From Saturnia japonica (Eukaryota > Arthropoda > Insecta > Lepidoptera > Saturniidae): a DNA stretch of 64,000 bases. The position numbers and the translations under genes were made by a program. The stretch is taken from positions 1-64,000 of the forward strand of contig CM065322.1 of NCBI GenBank assembly GCA_033032175.1. The letters are read 5' to 3'. Shown in pieces: positions 11,188-23,829 of this stretch. Numbering within the stretch: the stretch's first letter is position 1; each line of letters begins with the position of its first letter. The notes below the pieces were generated by a model. It searched no databases. It had not been told where the DNA came from and worked only from the letters and a program-made list of their open reading frames with translations.

Positions 11188-14100
11188 TGAATTAGCTGGT
11201 AGGTTTCCGTGATGTCCGTGGCAGCACATAGCACACACAGGTCGTCGGCATACATGTATGCGGTGCAATGCTGCTTACTCTCCAGGTGATTATTAATTTT
11301 ATCAGTAAACTGAAATAATAATGTACTTGTGCTTTTGTGCTTTTACCTTTTAAAAACCCGTCTTGGCAACTATCAATTATATTGTTTTGTTGTAGGTACT
11401 TATCCAGCTGATTGACAACTACATTTTTCCATTATCATGCGACCATTTGAATACTGCATCGATATAATTTTGAATTAGCTGGTAGGTTTCCGTGATGTCC
11501 GTGGCAGCACATAGCACACACAGGTCGTCGGCATACATGTATGCGGTGCAATGCTGCTTACTCTCCAGGTGATTATTAATTTTATCAGTAAACTGAAATA
11601 ATAATGTACTTGTGCTTTTGTGCTTTTACCTTTTAAAAACCCGTCTTGGCAACTATCAATTATATTGTTTTGTTGTAGGTACTTATCCAGCTGATTGACA
11701 ACTACATTTTTCCATTATCATGCGACCATTTGAATACTGCATCGATATAATTTTGAATTAGCTGGTAGGTTTCCGTGATGTCCGTGGCAGCACATAGCAC
11801 ACACAGGTCGTCGGCATACATGTATGCGGTGCAATGCTGCTTACTCTCCAGGTGATTATTAATTTTATCAGTAAACTGAAATAATAATGTACTTGTGCTT
11901 TTGTGCTTTTACCTTTTAAAAACCCGTCTTGGCAACTATCAATTATATTGTTTTGTTGTAGGTACTTATCCAGCTGATTGACAACTACATTTTTCCATTA
12001 TCATGCGACCATTTGAATACTGCATCGATATAATTTTGAATTAGCTGGTAGGTTTCCGTGATGTCCGTGGCAGCACATAGCACACACAGGTCGTCGGCAT
12101 ACATGTATGCGGTGCAATGCTGCTTACTCTCCAGGTGATTATTAATTTTATCAGTAAACTGAAATAATAATGTACTTGTGCTTTTACCTTTTAAAAACCC
12201 GTCTTGGCAACTATCAATTATATTGTTTTGTTGTAGGTACTTATCCAGCTGATTGACAACTACATTTTTCCATTATCATGCGACCATTTGAATACTGCAT
12301 CGATATAATTTTGAATTAGCTGGTAGGTTTCCGTGATGTCCGTGGCAGCACATAGCACACACAGGTCGTCGGCATACATGTATGCGCTGCAATGCTGCTT
12401 ACTCTCCAGGTGATTATTAATTTTATCAGTAAACTGAAATAATAATGTACTTGTGCTTTTGTGCTTTTACCTTTTAAAAACCCGTCTTGGCAACTATCAA
12501 TTATATTGTTTTGTTGTAGGTACTTATCCAGCTGATTGACAACTACATTTTTCCATTATCATGCGACCATTTGAATACTGCATCGATATAATTTTGAATT
12601 AGCTGGTAGGTTTCCGTGATGTCCGTGGCAGCACATAGCACACACAGGTCGTCGGCATACATGTATGCGGTGCAATGCTGCTTACTCTCCAGGTGATTAT
12701 TAATTTTATCAGTAAACCGAAATAATAATGTACTTGTGCTTTTACCTTTTAAAAACCCGTCTTGGCAACTATCAATTATATTGTTTTGTTGTAGGTACTT
12801 ATCCAGCTGATTGACAACTACATTTTTCCATTATCATGCGACCATTTGAATACTGCATCGATATAATTTTGAATTAGCTGGTAGGTTTCCGTGATGTCCG
12901 TGGCAGCACATAGCACACACAGGTCGTCGGCATACATGTATGCGGTGCAATGCTGCTTACTCTCCAGGTGATTATTAATTTTATCAGTAAACTGAAATAA
13001 TAATGTACTTGTGCTTTTGTGCTTTTACCTTTTAAAAACCCGTCTTGGCAACTATCAATTATATTGTTTTGTTGTAGGTACTTATCCAGCTGATTGACAA
13101 CTACATTTTTCCATTATCATGCGACCATTTGAATACTGCATCGATATAATTTTGAATTAGCTGGTAGGTTTCCGTGATGTCGTGGCAGCACATAGCACAC
13201 ACAGGTCGTCGGCATACATGTATGCGGTGCAATGCTGCTTACTCTCCAGGTGATTATTAATTTTATCAGTAAACTGAAATAATAATGTACTTGTGCTTTT
13301 ACCTTTTAAAAACCCGTCTTGGCAACTATCAATTATATTGTTTTGTTGTAGGTACTTATCCAGCTGATTGACAACTACATTTTTCCATTATCATGCGACC
13401 ATTTGAATACTGCATCGATATAATTTTGAATTAGCTGGTAGGTTTCCGTGATGTCCGTGGCAGCACATAGCACACACAGGTCGTCGGCATACATGTATGC
13501 GGTGCAATGCTGCTTACTCTCCAGGTGATTATTAATTTTATCAGTAAACTGAAATAATAATGTACTTGTGCTTTTGTGCTTTTACCTTTTAAAAACCCGT
13601 CTTGGCAACTATCAATTATATTGTTTTGTTGTAGGTACTTATCCAGCTGATTGACAACTACATTTTTCCATTATCATGCGACCATTTGAATACTGCATCG
13701 ATATAATTTTGAATTAGCTGGTAGGTTTCCGTGATGTCCGTGGCAGCACATAGCACACACAGGTCGTCGGCATACATGTATGCGGTGCAATGCTGCTTAC
13801 TCTCCAGGTGATTATTAATTTTATCAGTAAACTGAAATAATAATGTACTTGTGCTTTTACCTTTTAAAAACCCGTCTTGGCAACTATCAATTATATTGTT
13901 TTGTTGTAGGTACTTATCCAGCTGATTGACAACTACATTTTTCCATTATCATGCGACCATTTGAATACTGCATAGATATAATTTTGAATTAGCTGGTAGG
14001 TTTCCGTGATGTCCGTGGCAGCACATAGCACACACAGGTCGTCGGCATACATGTATGCGGTGCAATGCTGCTTACTCTCCAGGTGATTATTAATTTTATC

Positions 14101-14689
14101 AGTAAACTGAAATAATAATGTACTTGTGCTTTTGTGCTTTTACCTTTTAAAAACCCGTCTTGGCAACTATCAATTATATTGTTTTGTTGTAGGTACTTAT
14201 CCAGCTGATTGACAACTACATTTTTCCATTATCATGCGACCATTTGAATACTGCATCGATATAATTTGAATTAGCTGGTAGGTTTCCGTGATGTCCGTGG
14301 CAGCACATAGCACACACAGGTCGTCGGCATACATGTATGCGTGCAATGCTGCTTACTCTCCAGGTGATTATTAATTTTATCAGTAAACTGAAATAATAAT
14401 GTACTTGTGCTTTTGTGCTTTTACCTTTTAAAAACCCGTCTTGGCAACTATCAATTATATTGTTTTGTTGTAGGTACTTATCCAGCTGATTGACAACTAC
14501 ATTTTTCCATTATCATGCGACCATTTGAATACTGCATCGATATAATTTTGAATTAGCTGGTAGGTTTCCGTGATGTCCGTGGCAGCACATAGCACACACA
14601 GTCGTCGGCATACATGTATGCGTGCAATGCTGCTTACTCTCCAGGTGATTATTAATTTTATCAGTAAACTGAAATAATAATGTACTTAT

Positions 14690-14745
14690 CTGTGTTACCT
14701 TTTAAAAACCCTTTGGCAACTTAATTATACTGCATTGATATAAGT
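14690..14745. repeat. Collapsed, error-like array unit
   Basis: Between two good units the sequence keeps only scraps of the consensus with many small gaps. The start-to-start distance is 481 bp, which is less than two units. Confidence 0.7.
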
Positions 14746-15822
14746 TTGAATTAGCTGGTAGGTTTCCGTGATGTCCGTGGCAGCACATAGCACACACAGG
14801 TCGTCGGCATACATGTATGCGGTGCAATGCTGCTTACTCTCCAGGTGATTATTAATTTTATCAGTAAACTGAAATAATAATGTACTTGTGCTTTTGTGCT
14901 TTTACCTTTTAAAAACCCGTCTTGGCAACTATCAATTATATTGTTTTGTTGTAGGTACTTATCCAGCTGATTGACAACTACATTTTTCCATTATCATGCG
15001 ACCATTTGAATACTGCATCGATTAGTTTTGAATTAGCTGGTAGGTTTCCGTGATGTCCGTGGCAGCACATAGCACACACAGGTCGTCGGCATACATGTAT
15101 GCGGTGCAATGCTGTACTCTCCAGGTGATTATTAATTTTATCAGTAAACTGAAATAATAATGTACTTGTGCTTTTGTGCTTTTACCTTTTAAAAACCCGT
15201 CTTGGCAACTATAATTATATTGTTTTGTTGTAGGTACTTATCCAGCTGATTGACAACTACATTTTTCCATTATCATGCGACCATTTGAATACTGCATCGA
15301 TATAATTTTGAATTAGCTGGTAGGTTTCCGTGATGTCCGTGGCAGCACATAGCACACACAGGTCGTCGGCATACATGTATGCGGTGCAATGCTGCTTACT
15401 CTCCAGGTGATTATTAATTTTATCAGTAAACTGAAATAATAATGTATCTTTGTGCTTTTACCTTTAAAAACCCGTCTTGGCAACTATCAATTATATTGTT
15501 TTGTTGTAGGTACTTATCCAGCTGATTGACAACTACATTTTTCCATTATCATGCGACCATTTGAATACTGCATCGATATAATTGAATTAGCTGGTAGGTT
15601 TCCTGATGTCCGTGGCAGCACATAGCACACACAGGTCGTCGGCATACATGTATGCGTGCAATGCTGCTTACTCTCCAGGGATTATTAATTTTATCAGTAA
15701 ACTGAAATAATAATGTACTTGTGCTTTTTGCTTTTACCTTTTAAAAACCCGTCTTGGCAACTATCAATTATATTGTTTTGTTGTAGGTACTTATCCAGCT
15801 GATTGACAACTACATTTTTCCA

Positions 15823-16258
15823 TTATTATCAAGACATTTAGAATATGCATGATATATTTTGAACTTTTAATGGTAGTTTCCTATTTCGACGTGTTGACAG
15901 AACACATAGCAAACAGATCCTCCAACATTTTGTATGCGGTGCATCGCTACCCGGTGATTATTAATTTTTATAACTAATATTGTACGGTGCTTTCACCTTT
16001 AAAAACGTTCGTTTCTTGGCATATCAATTATTTATTTTTTTTAGAATTTCAGCTATTAACTAATTTTTCATATTGACATTTGAAATGATTTTTGAATATA
16101 ATTTTGAATTGTGAGTCCTCACATATTTTTGTGCGTGGACAGAATAGCACCACAGGGGGATCTGAGCGGTGATGCTGCTTCCAGGTGTTTTATTTTTTAA
16201 ATGAAATAATAATGTACTTGGCTTTTGGCTTTTCCTTTTAAAAACCCTCTTGGCAACT
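15823..16258. repeat. Noisy array units
   Basis: Almost two units are recognisable word by word but with dense small deletions and substitutions. They switch abruptly to perfect consensus on both sides. Confidence 0.75.
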
Positions 16259-17150
16259 ATCAATTATATTGTTTTGTTGTAGGTACTTATCCAGCTGATT
16301 GACAACTACATTTTTCCATTATCATGCGACCATTTGAATACTGCATCGATATAATTTTGAATTAGCTGGTAGGTTTCCGTGATGTCCGTGGCAGCACATA
16401 GCACACACAGGTCGTCGGCATACATGTATGCGGTGCAATGCTGTACTCTCCAGGTGATTATTAATTTTATCAGTAAACTGAAATAATAATGTACTTGTGC
16501 TTTTGTGCTTTTACCTTTTAAAAACCCGTCTTGGCAACTATCAATTATATTGTTTTGTTGTAGGTACTTATCCAGCTGATTGACAACTACATTTTTCCAT
16601 TATCATGCGACCATTTGAATACTGCATCGATATAATTTTGAATTAGCTGGTAGGTTTCCGTGATGTCCGTGGCAGCACATAGCACACACAGGTCGTCGGC
16701 ATACATGTATGCGGTGCAATGCTGCTTACTCTCCAGGTGATTATTAATTTTATCAGTAAACTGAAATAATAATGTACTGTGCTTTTACCTTTTAAAACCC
16801 GTCTTGGCAACTATCAATTATATTGTTTTGTTGTAGGTACTTATCCAGCTGATTGACAACTACATTTTTCCATTATCATGCGACCATTTGAATACTGCAT
16901 CGATATAATTTGAATTAGCTGGTAGGTTTCCGTGATGTCCGTGGCAGCACATAGCACACACAGGTCGTCGGCATACATGTATGCGTGCAATGCTGCTTAC
17001 TCTCCAGGTGATTATTAATTTTATCAGTAAACTGAAATAATAATGTACTTGTGCTTTTGTGCTTTTACCTTTTAAAAACCCGTCTTGGCAACTATCAATT
17101 ATATTGTTTTGTTGTAGGTACTTATCCAGCTGATTGACAACTACATTTTT

Positions 17151-17405
17151 CCATTATTTATCAATAATATGCACATATATTTAATTAGTTATTGGTATCC
17201 TTTATTATGGCGCACATCACTCTCAATTTCGGAACATGTTGACGTAATACAGCTTACCAAACAGGTACCTTCAAATTTTTAGTCTGAATGATATGACCGT
17301 GCTTTTACCTTTTTTTAATAATACCCGTCGGTCTGTGCACTATCAATAAGTTTTTTGTTTTCTTTGCCAGTTGATTGACAACTATTCATTTTTCCATTAT
17401 CAAAA
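17151..17405. repeat. Noisy array unit
   Basis: One unit of 243 bp is full of small indels relative to its neighbours, again with sharp edges against perfect units. Confidence 0.75.
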
Positions 17406-18528
17406 TTGCGACCATTTGAATACTGCATCGATATAATTTTGAATTAGCTGGTAGGTTTCCGTGATGTCCGTGGCAGCACATAGCACACACAGGTCGTCGG
17501 CATACATGTATGCGGTGCAATGCTGCTTACTCTCCAGGTGATTATTAATTTTATCAGTAAACTGAAATAATAATGTACTTGTGCTTTTGTGCTTTTACCT
17601 TTTAAAAACCCGTCTTGGCAACTATCAATTATATTGTTTTGTTGTAGGTACTTATCCAGCTGATTGACAACTACATTTTTCCATTATCATGCGACCATTT
17701 GAATACTGCATCGATATAATTTTGAATTAGCTGGTAGGTTTCCGTGATGTCCGTGGCAGCACATAGCACACACAGGTCGTCGGCATACATGTATGCGGTG
17801 CAATGCTGCTTACTCTCCAGGTGATTATTAATTTTATCAGTAAACTGAAATAATAATGTACTTGTGCTTTTGTGCTTTTACCTTTTAAAAACCCGTCTTG
17901 GCAACTATCAATTATATTGTTTTGTTGTAGGTACTTATCCAGCTGATTGACAACTACATTTTTCCATTATCATGCGACCATTTGAATACTGCATCGATAT
18001 AATTTTGAATTAGCTGGTAGGTTTCCGTGATGTCCGTGGCAGCACATAGCACACACAGGTCGTCGGCATACATGTATGCGGTGCAATGCTGCTTACTCTC
18101 CAGGTGATTATTAATTTTATCAGTAAACTGAAATAATAATGTACTTGTGCTTTTACCTTTTAAAAACCCGTCTTGGCAACTATCAATTATATTGTTTTGT
18201 TGTAGGTACTTATCCAGCTGATTGACAACTACATTTTTCCATTATCATGCGACCATTTGAATACTGCATCGATATAATTTTGAATTAGCTGGTAGGTTTC
18301 CGTGATGTCCGTGGCAGCACATAGCACACACAGGTCGTCGGCATACATGTATGCGGTGCAATGCTGCTTACTCTCCAGGTGATTATTAATTTTATCAGTA
18401 AACTGAAATAATAATGTACTTGTGCTTTTGTGCTTTTACCTTTTAAAAACCCGTCTTGGCAACTATCAATTATATTGTTTTGTTGTAGGTACTTATCCAG
18501 CTGATTGACAACTACATTTTTCCATTAT

Positions 18529-19027
18529 TTTATCTAAACTTGAAAGTATAGCTAAGCAAGTATAGTCTATAATTAGATATATTTGTGTAATCACCTTTCT
18601 TATATAATGGTCGCACGATCACTTCCTTCAATTTATCAGGAAACATGTGTTTGCTAACAGATAAATCAACAAGCTTAGCCAAAACAGGACTCACCCTATC
18701 CACAACAATTTTTAAGTCTGACATGCGGATGCGATCGCAACCCGGTGACTTCATACTACTCATATTTTTTATTACTAGCTTCACATTACTCGCTGTTACG
18801 GGTTGCCAGTGTTGCCACCTCATACACACGTCAACAGGTTTTACATATTGTTTTCTATCTGGCCATGTTTCATTACAATTATGTTTTATTTTATCTATTT
18901 CTACAGAAAAAGTTTCAGCATAATTATTACTAATTTTTGTAATATTTTGTAAGCATTTGAGAATTGTAAGTATTTTTGAAAGTATTAAATTATTGATAGA
19001 TTGTTTTGAATTTCCCATCCAACAATT
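18529..19027 (-). pseudogene. LINE reverse transcriptase, N-terminal part (upstream side of the array)
   Basis: The minus strand encodes a pre-RT linker (NCWMGNSKQSINNL) and then RT motifs 1 and 2: NMSSMKSPGCDRIRMSDLK, FPDKLKEVIVRPLYKKGDY and NISNYR. After a one-base frameshift come LAILSSLDKIMEK, and the array's first unit starts in the middle of the next words. This is the fingers half of the same Jockey-like LINE whose palm/thumb lies at 8977-9677. The reading direction and motif order show that the array interrupts a single element. Confidence 0.88.
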
Positions 19028-19033
19028 AATTTT

Positions 19034-19833
19034 TTAGTGGAAGTGAGGAACAGAGAGTAAAGTTCCTCATCCGCCACAGAAAAGGGAGGATCCTCCGACC
19101 AGGCGGGTGTTATGTCTGGCGGGCAGCTGCCCAACGGTTGTGTTTTTTTTTAATGAACTGACTACACTGTTAGCCTTAGGGGCCCTATCCAAAAACAGAG
19201 CCGCTGCGGCTTTTACAACTTCACTGAACTGGGGGGCGAACGCTTAGGGCACTCAGCCGGGAAAGTTTTGGACGACTCGCACGAGGGTGCCAGAGTGGCC
19301 GAACCTCGGCTCGGGCGGTCGTCGCGCATGCGAATAGGTCGCGATCTGGCCAATTCCCTACTCCTACGAATTCGAGCTACAAAACATATACTCTTATGCA
19401 TGTTCCCCTCCTCCTGGAAGGAAGGAGGGAGCCATTCGTATGTGTATTTAGTGATCGGAATGGTTTTTCTACATTATCTAGCGCATGACTAACTAGCGCA
19501 AAAAAAGAAAAAAAAGGTCCCTCACAGAACCCATGTACCTGAGTGGTGTGCACGTGTGTAATGTTGTATGTGGGTAGCTAAGTGTTGCACGTATAGTGTC
19601 ACTTGTATCGCGCGGGCGGCTGCCTGACCCAAGGGCTTCACACCGAGGAACGGACCTAGGCTTGGGTTGCCGCTAGAGAGAGTGGGCGTGGCTGGTCCAA
19701 CGGTTGTTGTCGGGTTCTTGTATATATACTCAATTGTTGAGTAAATTTCTATAACGCGATGTAGGATGCGTCGTATGTGACTCGATAGATGTCGCTATGT
19801 GGATGCGTCAGTTGTGGCGAGAGATGTCGCTAC
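19034..19833. mobile_element. 800-bp insertion in the LINE, possible solo LTR
   Basis: The LINE linker reads KMLWAKI on one side and INCWMGNSK on the other. The 800 bp between are foreign and are flanked by AATTTT (19028-19033 and 19834-19839), although a T run makes the exact edges ambiguous by two bases. No reading frame is convincing. A TATA-like tract (TTGTATATATACTC) near 19717-19730 and the 4-6-bp target duplication suggest a solo LTR, but no polypurine tract or partner LTR exists to prove it. A diverged relative lies at 46520-46975. Confidence 0.5.
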
Positions 19834-20110
19834 AATTTTAGCCCATAACATCTTAATATTATTATTACATTCTAATATACTATCTTTATCGTATTTATTT
19901 CTGTACCTAGTGTGGTTCAGTCTCTTTAGTATATTCTTTGGTTCATTACTCCAAACTTCAAATAATCTATCTCTTTCTTCGATCATATTCCTTATACTAC
20001 TATTAATCCACGGTTTATTCTCTATACTAGTGTTTATACTTATACTTTTATAACATTCATTATATATATATATCAATAAATATCTTACAGAAAGCGCTAT
20101 ATAGCTCACA
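19834..20110 (-). pseudogene. LINE endonuclease-RT linker remnant
   Basis: The minus strand encodes NKPWINSSIRNMIEERDRLF, then YRNKYDKDS and NNNIKMLWAKI. This is the typical linker between endonuclease and RT of Jockey-like LINEs. It is the upstream continuation of the RT at 18529-19027, split from it by the 800-bp insertion. Confidence 0.75.
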
Positions 20111-20284
20111 AGGACATTCAATTGATAACAGAGCAGCAAAGTCGGTTCGTAATAATTTTTCTCGGACCATATTATTATCTGGGACGCGTTTACTAGGCGC
20201 ACCCGCAGAGAAATGACCACTACCAGACGGTGGGGCGCTTCGGCGATGTGTGTTTCCATTCTATTACAGACGATACATAATAAT

Positions 20285-20600
20285 GATCAGGTCCTGGGGT
20301 GCAGTGGAATTATCATAGGTCTATAAATAATACCTATAGGTGTTTCTAGAAGTGTCTTTGCGATGCTAATTTTAATAATAAAGCCTACTCCACTCCTCGG
20401 TCGTTCGTTCATGCCAATACCTGTCTATCCAGTAATAAATAACTATATCCACCGCTATCTGATAGATGGGTCTCACTTAAGGTAGCTATATCGATGTTGT
20501 ATTTATATAAATCCCTTGCAATTAGAACAGTCTTTTGATCAGAACATAGATTAGTTGGATCATCCTAAAGAGATGATTTATTAAGTTTCATGTTGCTATA
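20285..20600 (-). pseudogene. LINE endonuclease N-terminal remnant
   Basis: The minus strand reads KTVLIARDLYKYNIDIATLS followed by ETHLSD, the E-containing catalytic motif (sET) of LINE endonucleases, then SYLLLDRQVLA before stops. It could be the 5' part of the adjacent LINE or a separate fossil. The ALSETR-type wording is nearer RTE/CR1-like elements. Confidence 0.6.
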
Positions 20601-22780
20601 TAAAAAAATTGTGAGCTTGAATTTTTTTTTCTGTTAATTTTTCAACCGCATAAAGTCGGTACCCAGTAACCGCGGTGTGCCACCTGGTTGAAGTATTGAG
20701 ATGGACTATGATTAGGCCATCTATTCTAGGTCCCTTTCCATATGCAGGAATAAGCAGAGCGATCCTAAATAGTACTGTTTAGTCGTAAGATATGCTGTCG
20801 AACTTGATCTCTCGTCCCAGTCAAATTCAGGTGTGACCACCCTCACCCGACCGCCTATGTGCAGGTAAACAGCTAAAAACTGGATTTAGTGTGAATTCCT
20901 GAATTTCCACCACCAACGCCCATTCGCCATAGGTCTTTAACTCGTAATTAATAAAGTATATCCAAGGATCATCTGCACGTGAGTTGTTTATAGCGGTTAA
21001 GTGGTTGCGCAGGCGCAAACCCCCCTTCTCGTCCCTTTCTACCAGGATCCGATGGACCATTTACCTGGTATGACCAGTGATATAAGAGATGCAATGAGTT
21101 GGTCACCACCATAAAGATCCTGGCTGCCACCTTTTACGGCATATAACATCACCTTGCTACAACGCCGCGGTTACCGGTAGCAATTGTCTATCGACGGTGC
21201 CCGCTTTCTACGTCATTGCAAACTTTGTATACCTTTCGGGGATCACTCGAGTTAACTGAAATATACAGCCCCCTCCCCTAAGCAAAACCCACAGATCAAC
21301 ATGGTTATCGAGGTGTGGCCGCCGTGTACACTACAGTTACCTGAACCATTAGTAGAGAGGATATGAGCGGCTAGTTACAATGTCAAGAGTTGTTTCGTCG
21401 CTAAATAAACGAGACGATCAGCAGCTGCCTAATATTAAAAACAATTCTAAGCCCACCGCTATATAATGTGCTGTTATATAAACAAAGTTACACGTGTAAA
21501 CTATATTAATTCAGATGTTCCACATCATATGCGACTACTGCGAGCTGAGGTCGCTTTTTTAATACGGGAAGTTAAAGTCACGGGATAGGAAATCCCCATA
21601 ATATGGCTTTTTAAACTTGTAATATTTGAATTGATTAGCATGAAATTGTGATATTGAATTTTGTAACCTCTCCACGCAGCAGAGTACTTGTTTGTATGTC
21701 TTGGATTTCAGGAGCTAGAGTTGAACATGACTAGCCTTTGACCTGACTACGACTGTTCTACTTCCTATCTTTAACAATTGACCTGTGTGTTTCCTCCAGT
21801 TAAAACGGATGCGCCGATATAGGTAAGTATATTTTTAATAAGTTAGTTCAACCTTGCAAAGCGCACGCTTGTTCTACCTATCCCAACCGAAGGCTCAATT
21901 TTTGGTTCGGGGATAAAACTTTCGCCTTATGCTTTAGTGGCACACACTATCCATCATGAGATATGTGACATTAAATATTAATCATTATTAAATAAATTAT
22001 GTAAAGTCAGTATGAGATTCCCGGCACCGCACAGGTACAGCGCAGGCACCGTACGGTCATTGCGCTGGCGCTCAGCACTGACCTCACCTCATTCTGCTAC
22101 TAAGTTTTTGATTACATAGTTACTGTTTTAGTAAAGGTACGCATATCAAGGACGCACAGTTAATAAACAATGTTACTAGTGTGTAATGATATTTAATACA
22201 AATTGTAATACATTTATAACAACAAACATTACAGTTAGATCAATCACATCGTATTTTATTTTATTACCGTTTGAAAACGCACAACACAACTAAACTAATT
22301 TACCTTACTATATGTGTACAGAAATGGGATTCATTTGGTATTGGTATATTGGCGCGTACCGCTTGTGCAGTGCGTACTGCGCGTACTGCGGCGTAGTAAA
22401 CAGAGAAAGACGCGCGTGGACCACACTTGTTTCGCGAATGATTCGTATTCTTTCTTTTCTAAGTAATGATTTTTATGGCATCTTTTTAAAATACATAAGT
22501 AATTACTATAATTTCATTGAAAATGTACAGAGGGCGCTTCACGATGGAAGTTCGTATGTGATTTTCTCCTCACTATATGTATTATAACATTATCTTAAAC
22601 TAATAGTCTCGACGGCTTCATTTGGTTTCTCTGAGACACATGGGGTTTGTAACGTACGGTACCGCAGCACGCAGCACGCAGCACGCCGCACGCCGCTAGT
22701 TGCAAACGTCATTCGTAATCCGGTGATAAGCTCTGGAAGTGAATTCCTGATGATCACACTCGCAGCTCTGTCTGGGTGAA
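20601..22780. other. Non-coding, nothing recognised
   Basis: Short open frames occur (for example minus 20827-21060) but none has recognisable family motifs or splice context. Confidence 0.5.
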
Positions 22781-22849
22781 GCGATCCAAAGGCTCCGATG
22801 ATTTCGAACTGACGTTGTGCAGTCGTGCATATGTCGTGCTGTGGTTTTA

Positions 22850-23026
22850 TCAGAAGAGCGCGTGTCGCCGACGACGCACCTCGTTGTCTGCAGCGGAGGG
22901 GGCCGCAGTGCTAGTAGTGGTAGTGGTAGTGGTGGTAGTGACGGGGTCTAGGCCCTTGATCTCGAAGGGCCCGCGGAAGAGCGGGCGGAAGAGACGCAGG
23001 AAAGTCTGGTAGCGAACCGCCGTGTT
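22850..23026 (-). CDS. Exon of an uncharacterised insect protein (putative gene 2, exon B)
   Basis: On the minus strand a strong acceptor (GCGTTGCAG, ending 23027) opens an exon starting NTAVRYQTFLRLFRPLFRGP and continuing FEIKGLDP, a Thr tract (ACT/ACC codons) and TAAPSAADNE. It then either reads on to a TGA at 22850-22852 or leaves by a donor-like GAG|GTGCGT at 22880. The phase-0 acceptor fits the phase-0 donor of the exon at 23556. The joined amphipathic segment looks like a conserved insect secreted or cuticle-associated protein, but I do not recognise a named family. The Thr tract is repeat-driven and may vary. No signal peptide is visible in this exon. Confidence 0.6.
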   Translation of the reverse strand, partial: NTAVRYQTFLRLFRPLFRGPFEIKGLDPVTTTTTTTTTSTAAPSAADNEVRRRRHALF

Positions 23027-23129
23027 CTGCAACGCAATGCGCATTCTGTGAGTACTAGCATTTACACCATTCTACCTAATTGTAAATTTGCAGTTACGGG
23101 TAAATTCGAAGGATACGGAAACAATAACA

Positions 23130-23290
23130 AGCCTCGTGGCACATTAGTAGTAAACGCTACTATTGAGCCGAGAGTTCGTGGGTTCGACCCCCGCCCTTGA
23201 CTGACTTTTGTGTAATGGGCATAACTGTCAGTTGTATGGCTGGGTGTTAAATATCTATATAGATGTGTATATATATATATATATATAAGC
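23130..23290 (+). repeat. tRNA-headed SINE fragment followed by (TA)n
   Basis: TTAGTAGTAAACGC resembles a pol III A box and GTGGGTTCGACCC a B box, about 30 bp apart. A TGGCTGGGTGTTAAAT body and a TA repeat (23268-23287) follow. I recognise the body wording as a common lepidopteran SINE. It lies in the intron between exons A and B. Confidence 0.65.
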
Positions 23291-23555
23291 TGTTTAGTTA
23301 CCTTAATACAAGCTTTGCTTAGTTTCGAATTAAATGGCCGTCTGTGAAATTGTGTCCCAATATTTATTTATTTTTATTTACAATAAGTAGGAGCAGTAAC
23401 ACTTTCAACTGTACAACGCGCATGCGCATAGGGAGCACTGCGTGCTCCTGGAGTTAATGTATCCACTTGGCTGTTGCAGTTAGTTTCCTTTCTTTGAAAT
23501 GAGAGGCATCGACCGCAGCAGCGGTGCAGGAGGAAGGCGTGAGCTAGGTACTGAC

Positions 23556-23829
23556 CTGAACCACGTCCCCGATGACTTTAGTGGTCCTGATGAGCAGGGA
23601 GACGGAGGGACCAAACAAACTCCCCGGGAAGTCCAGGCTGACCTTGTTCCGGTCGAACACGGGGATGTCGTCTGCCTGCCTCGGGTTCCGCAGCGTCCGT
23701 TCCCCACGCTGCCCACTGTTCACCTCCACCGGCGCCGAGCTCGTATCTGACTTGCGGTCCCACCACGATGTGTCCGAACGGCTGAGCAGACTCGGCGGGT
23801 GCACCGGCCGCCGCCACGTGGTGCCACTC
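23556..23829 (-). CDS. Exon of an uncharacterised insect protein (putative gene 2, exon A)
   Basis: The minus-strand frame encodes ADDIPVFDRNKVSLDFPGSL followed by FGPSVSLLIRTTKVIGDVVQ, and ends at a good donor, CAG|GTCAGT (exon end 23556). The donor phase matches the acceptor of exon B at 23026, giving DVVQ joined to NTAVRY. The upstream limit is unsure. The same frame stays open to a TAG at 23831, and candidate acceptors lie there and near 23692 (GAGGCAG). A second frame upstream (EWHHVAAAGAPAESAQ) also looks protein-like, so a small intron may separate two coding pieces. Function unknown. Confidence 0.6.
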
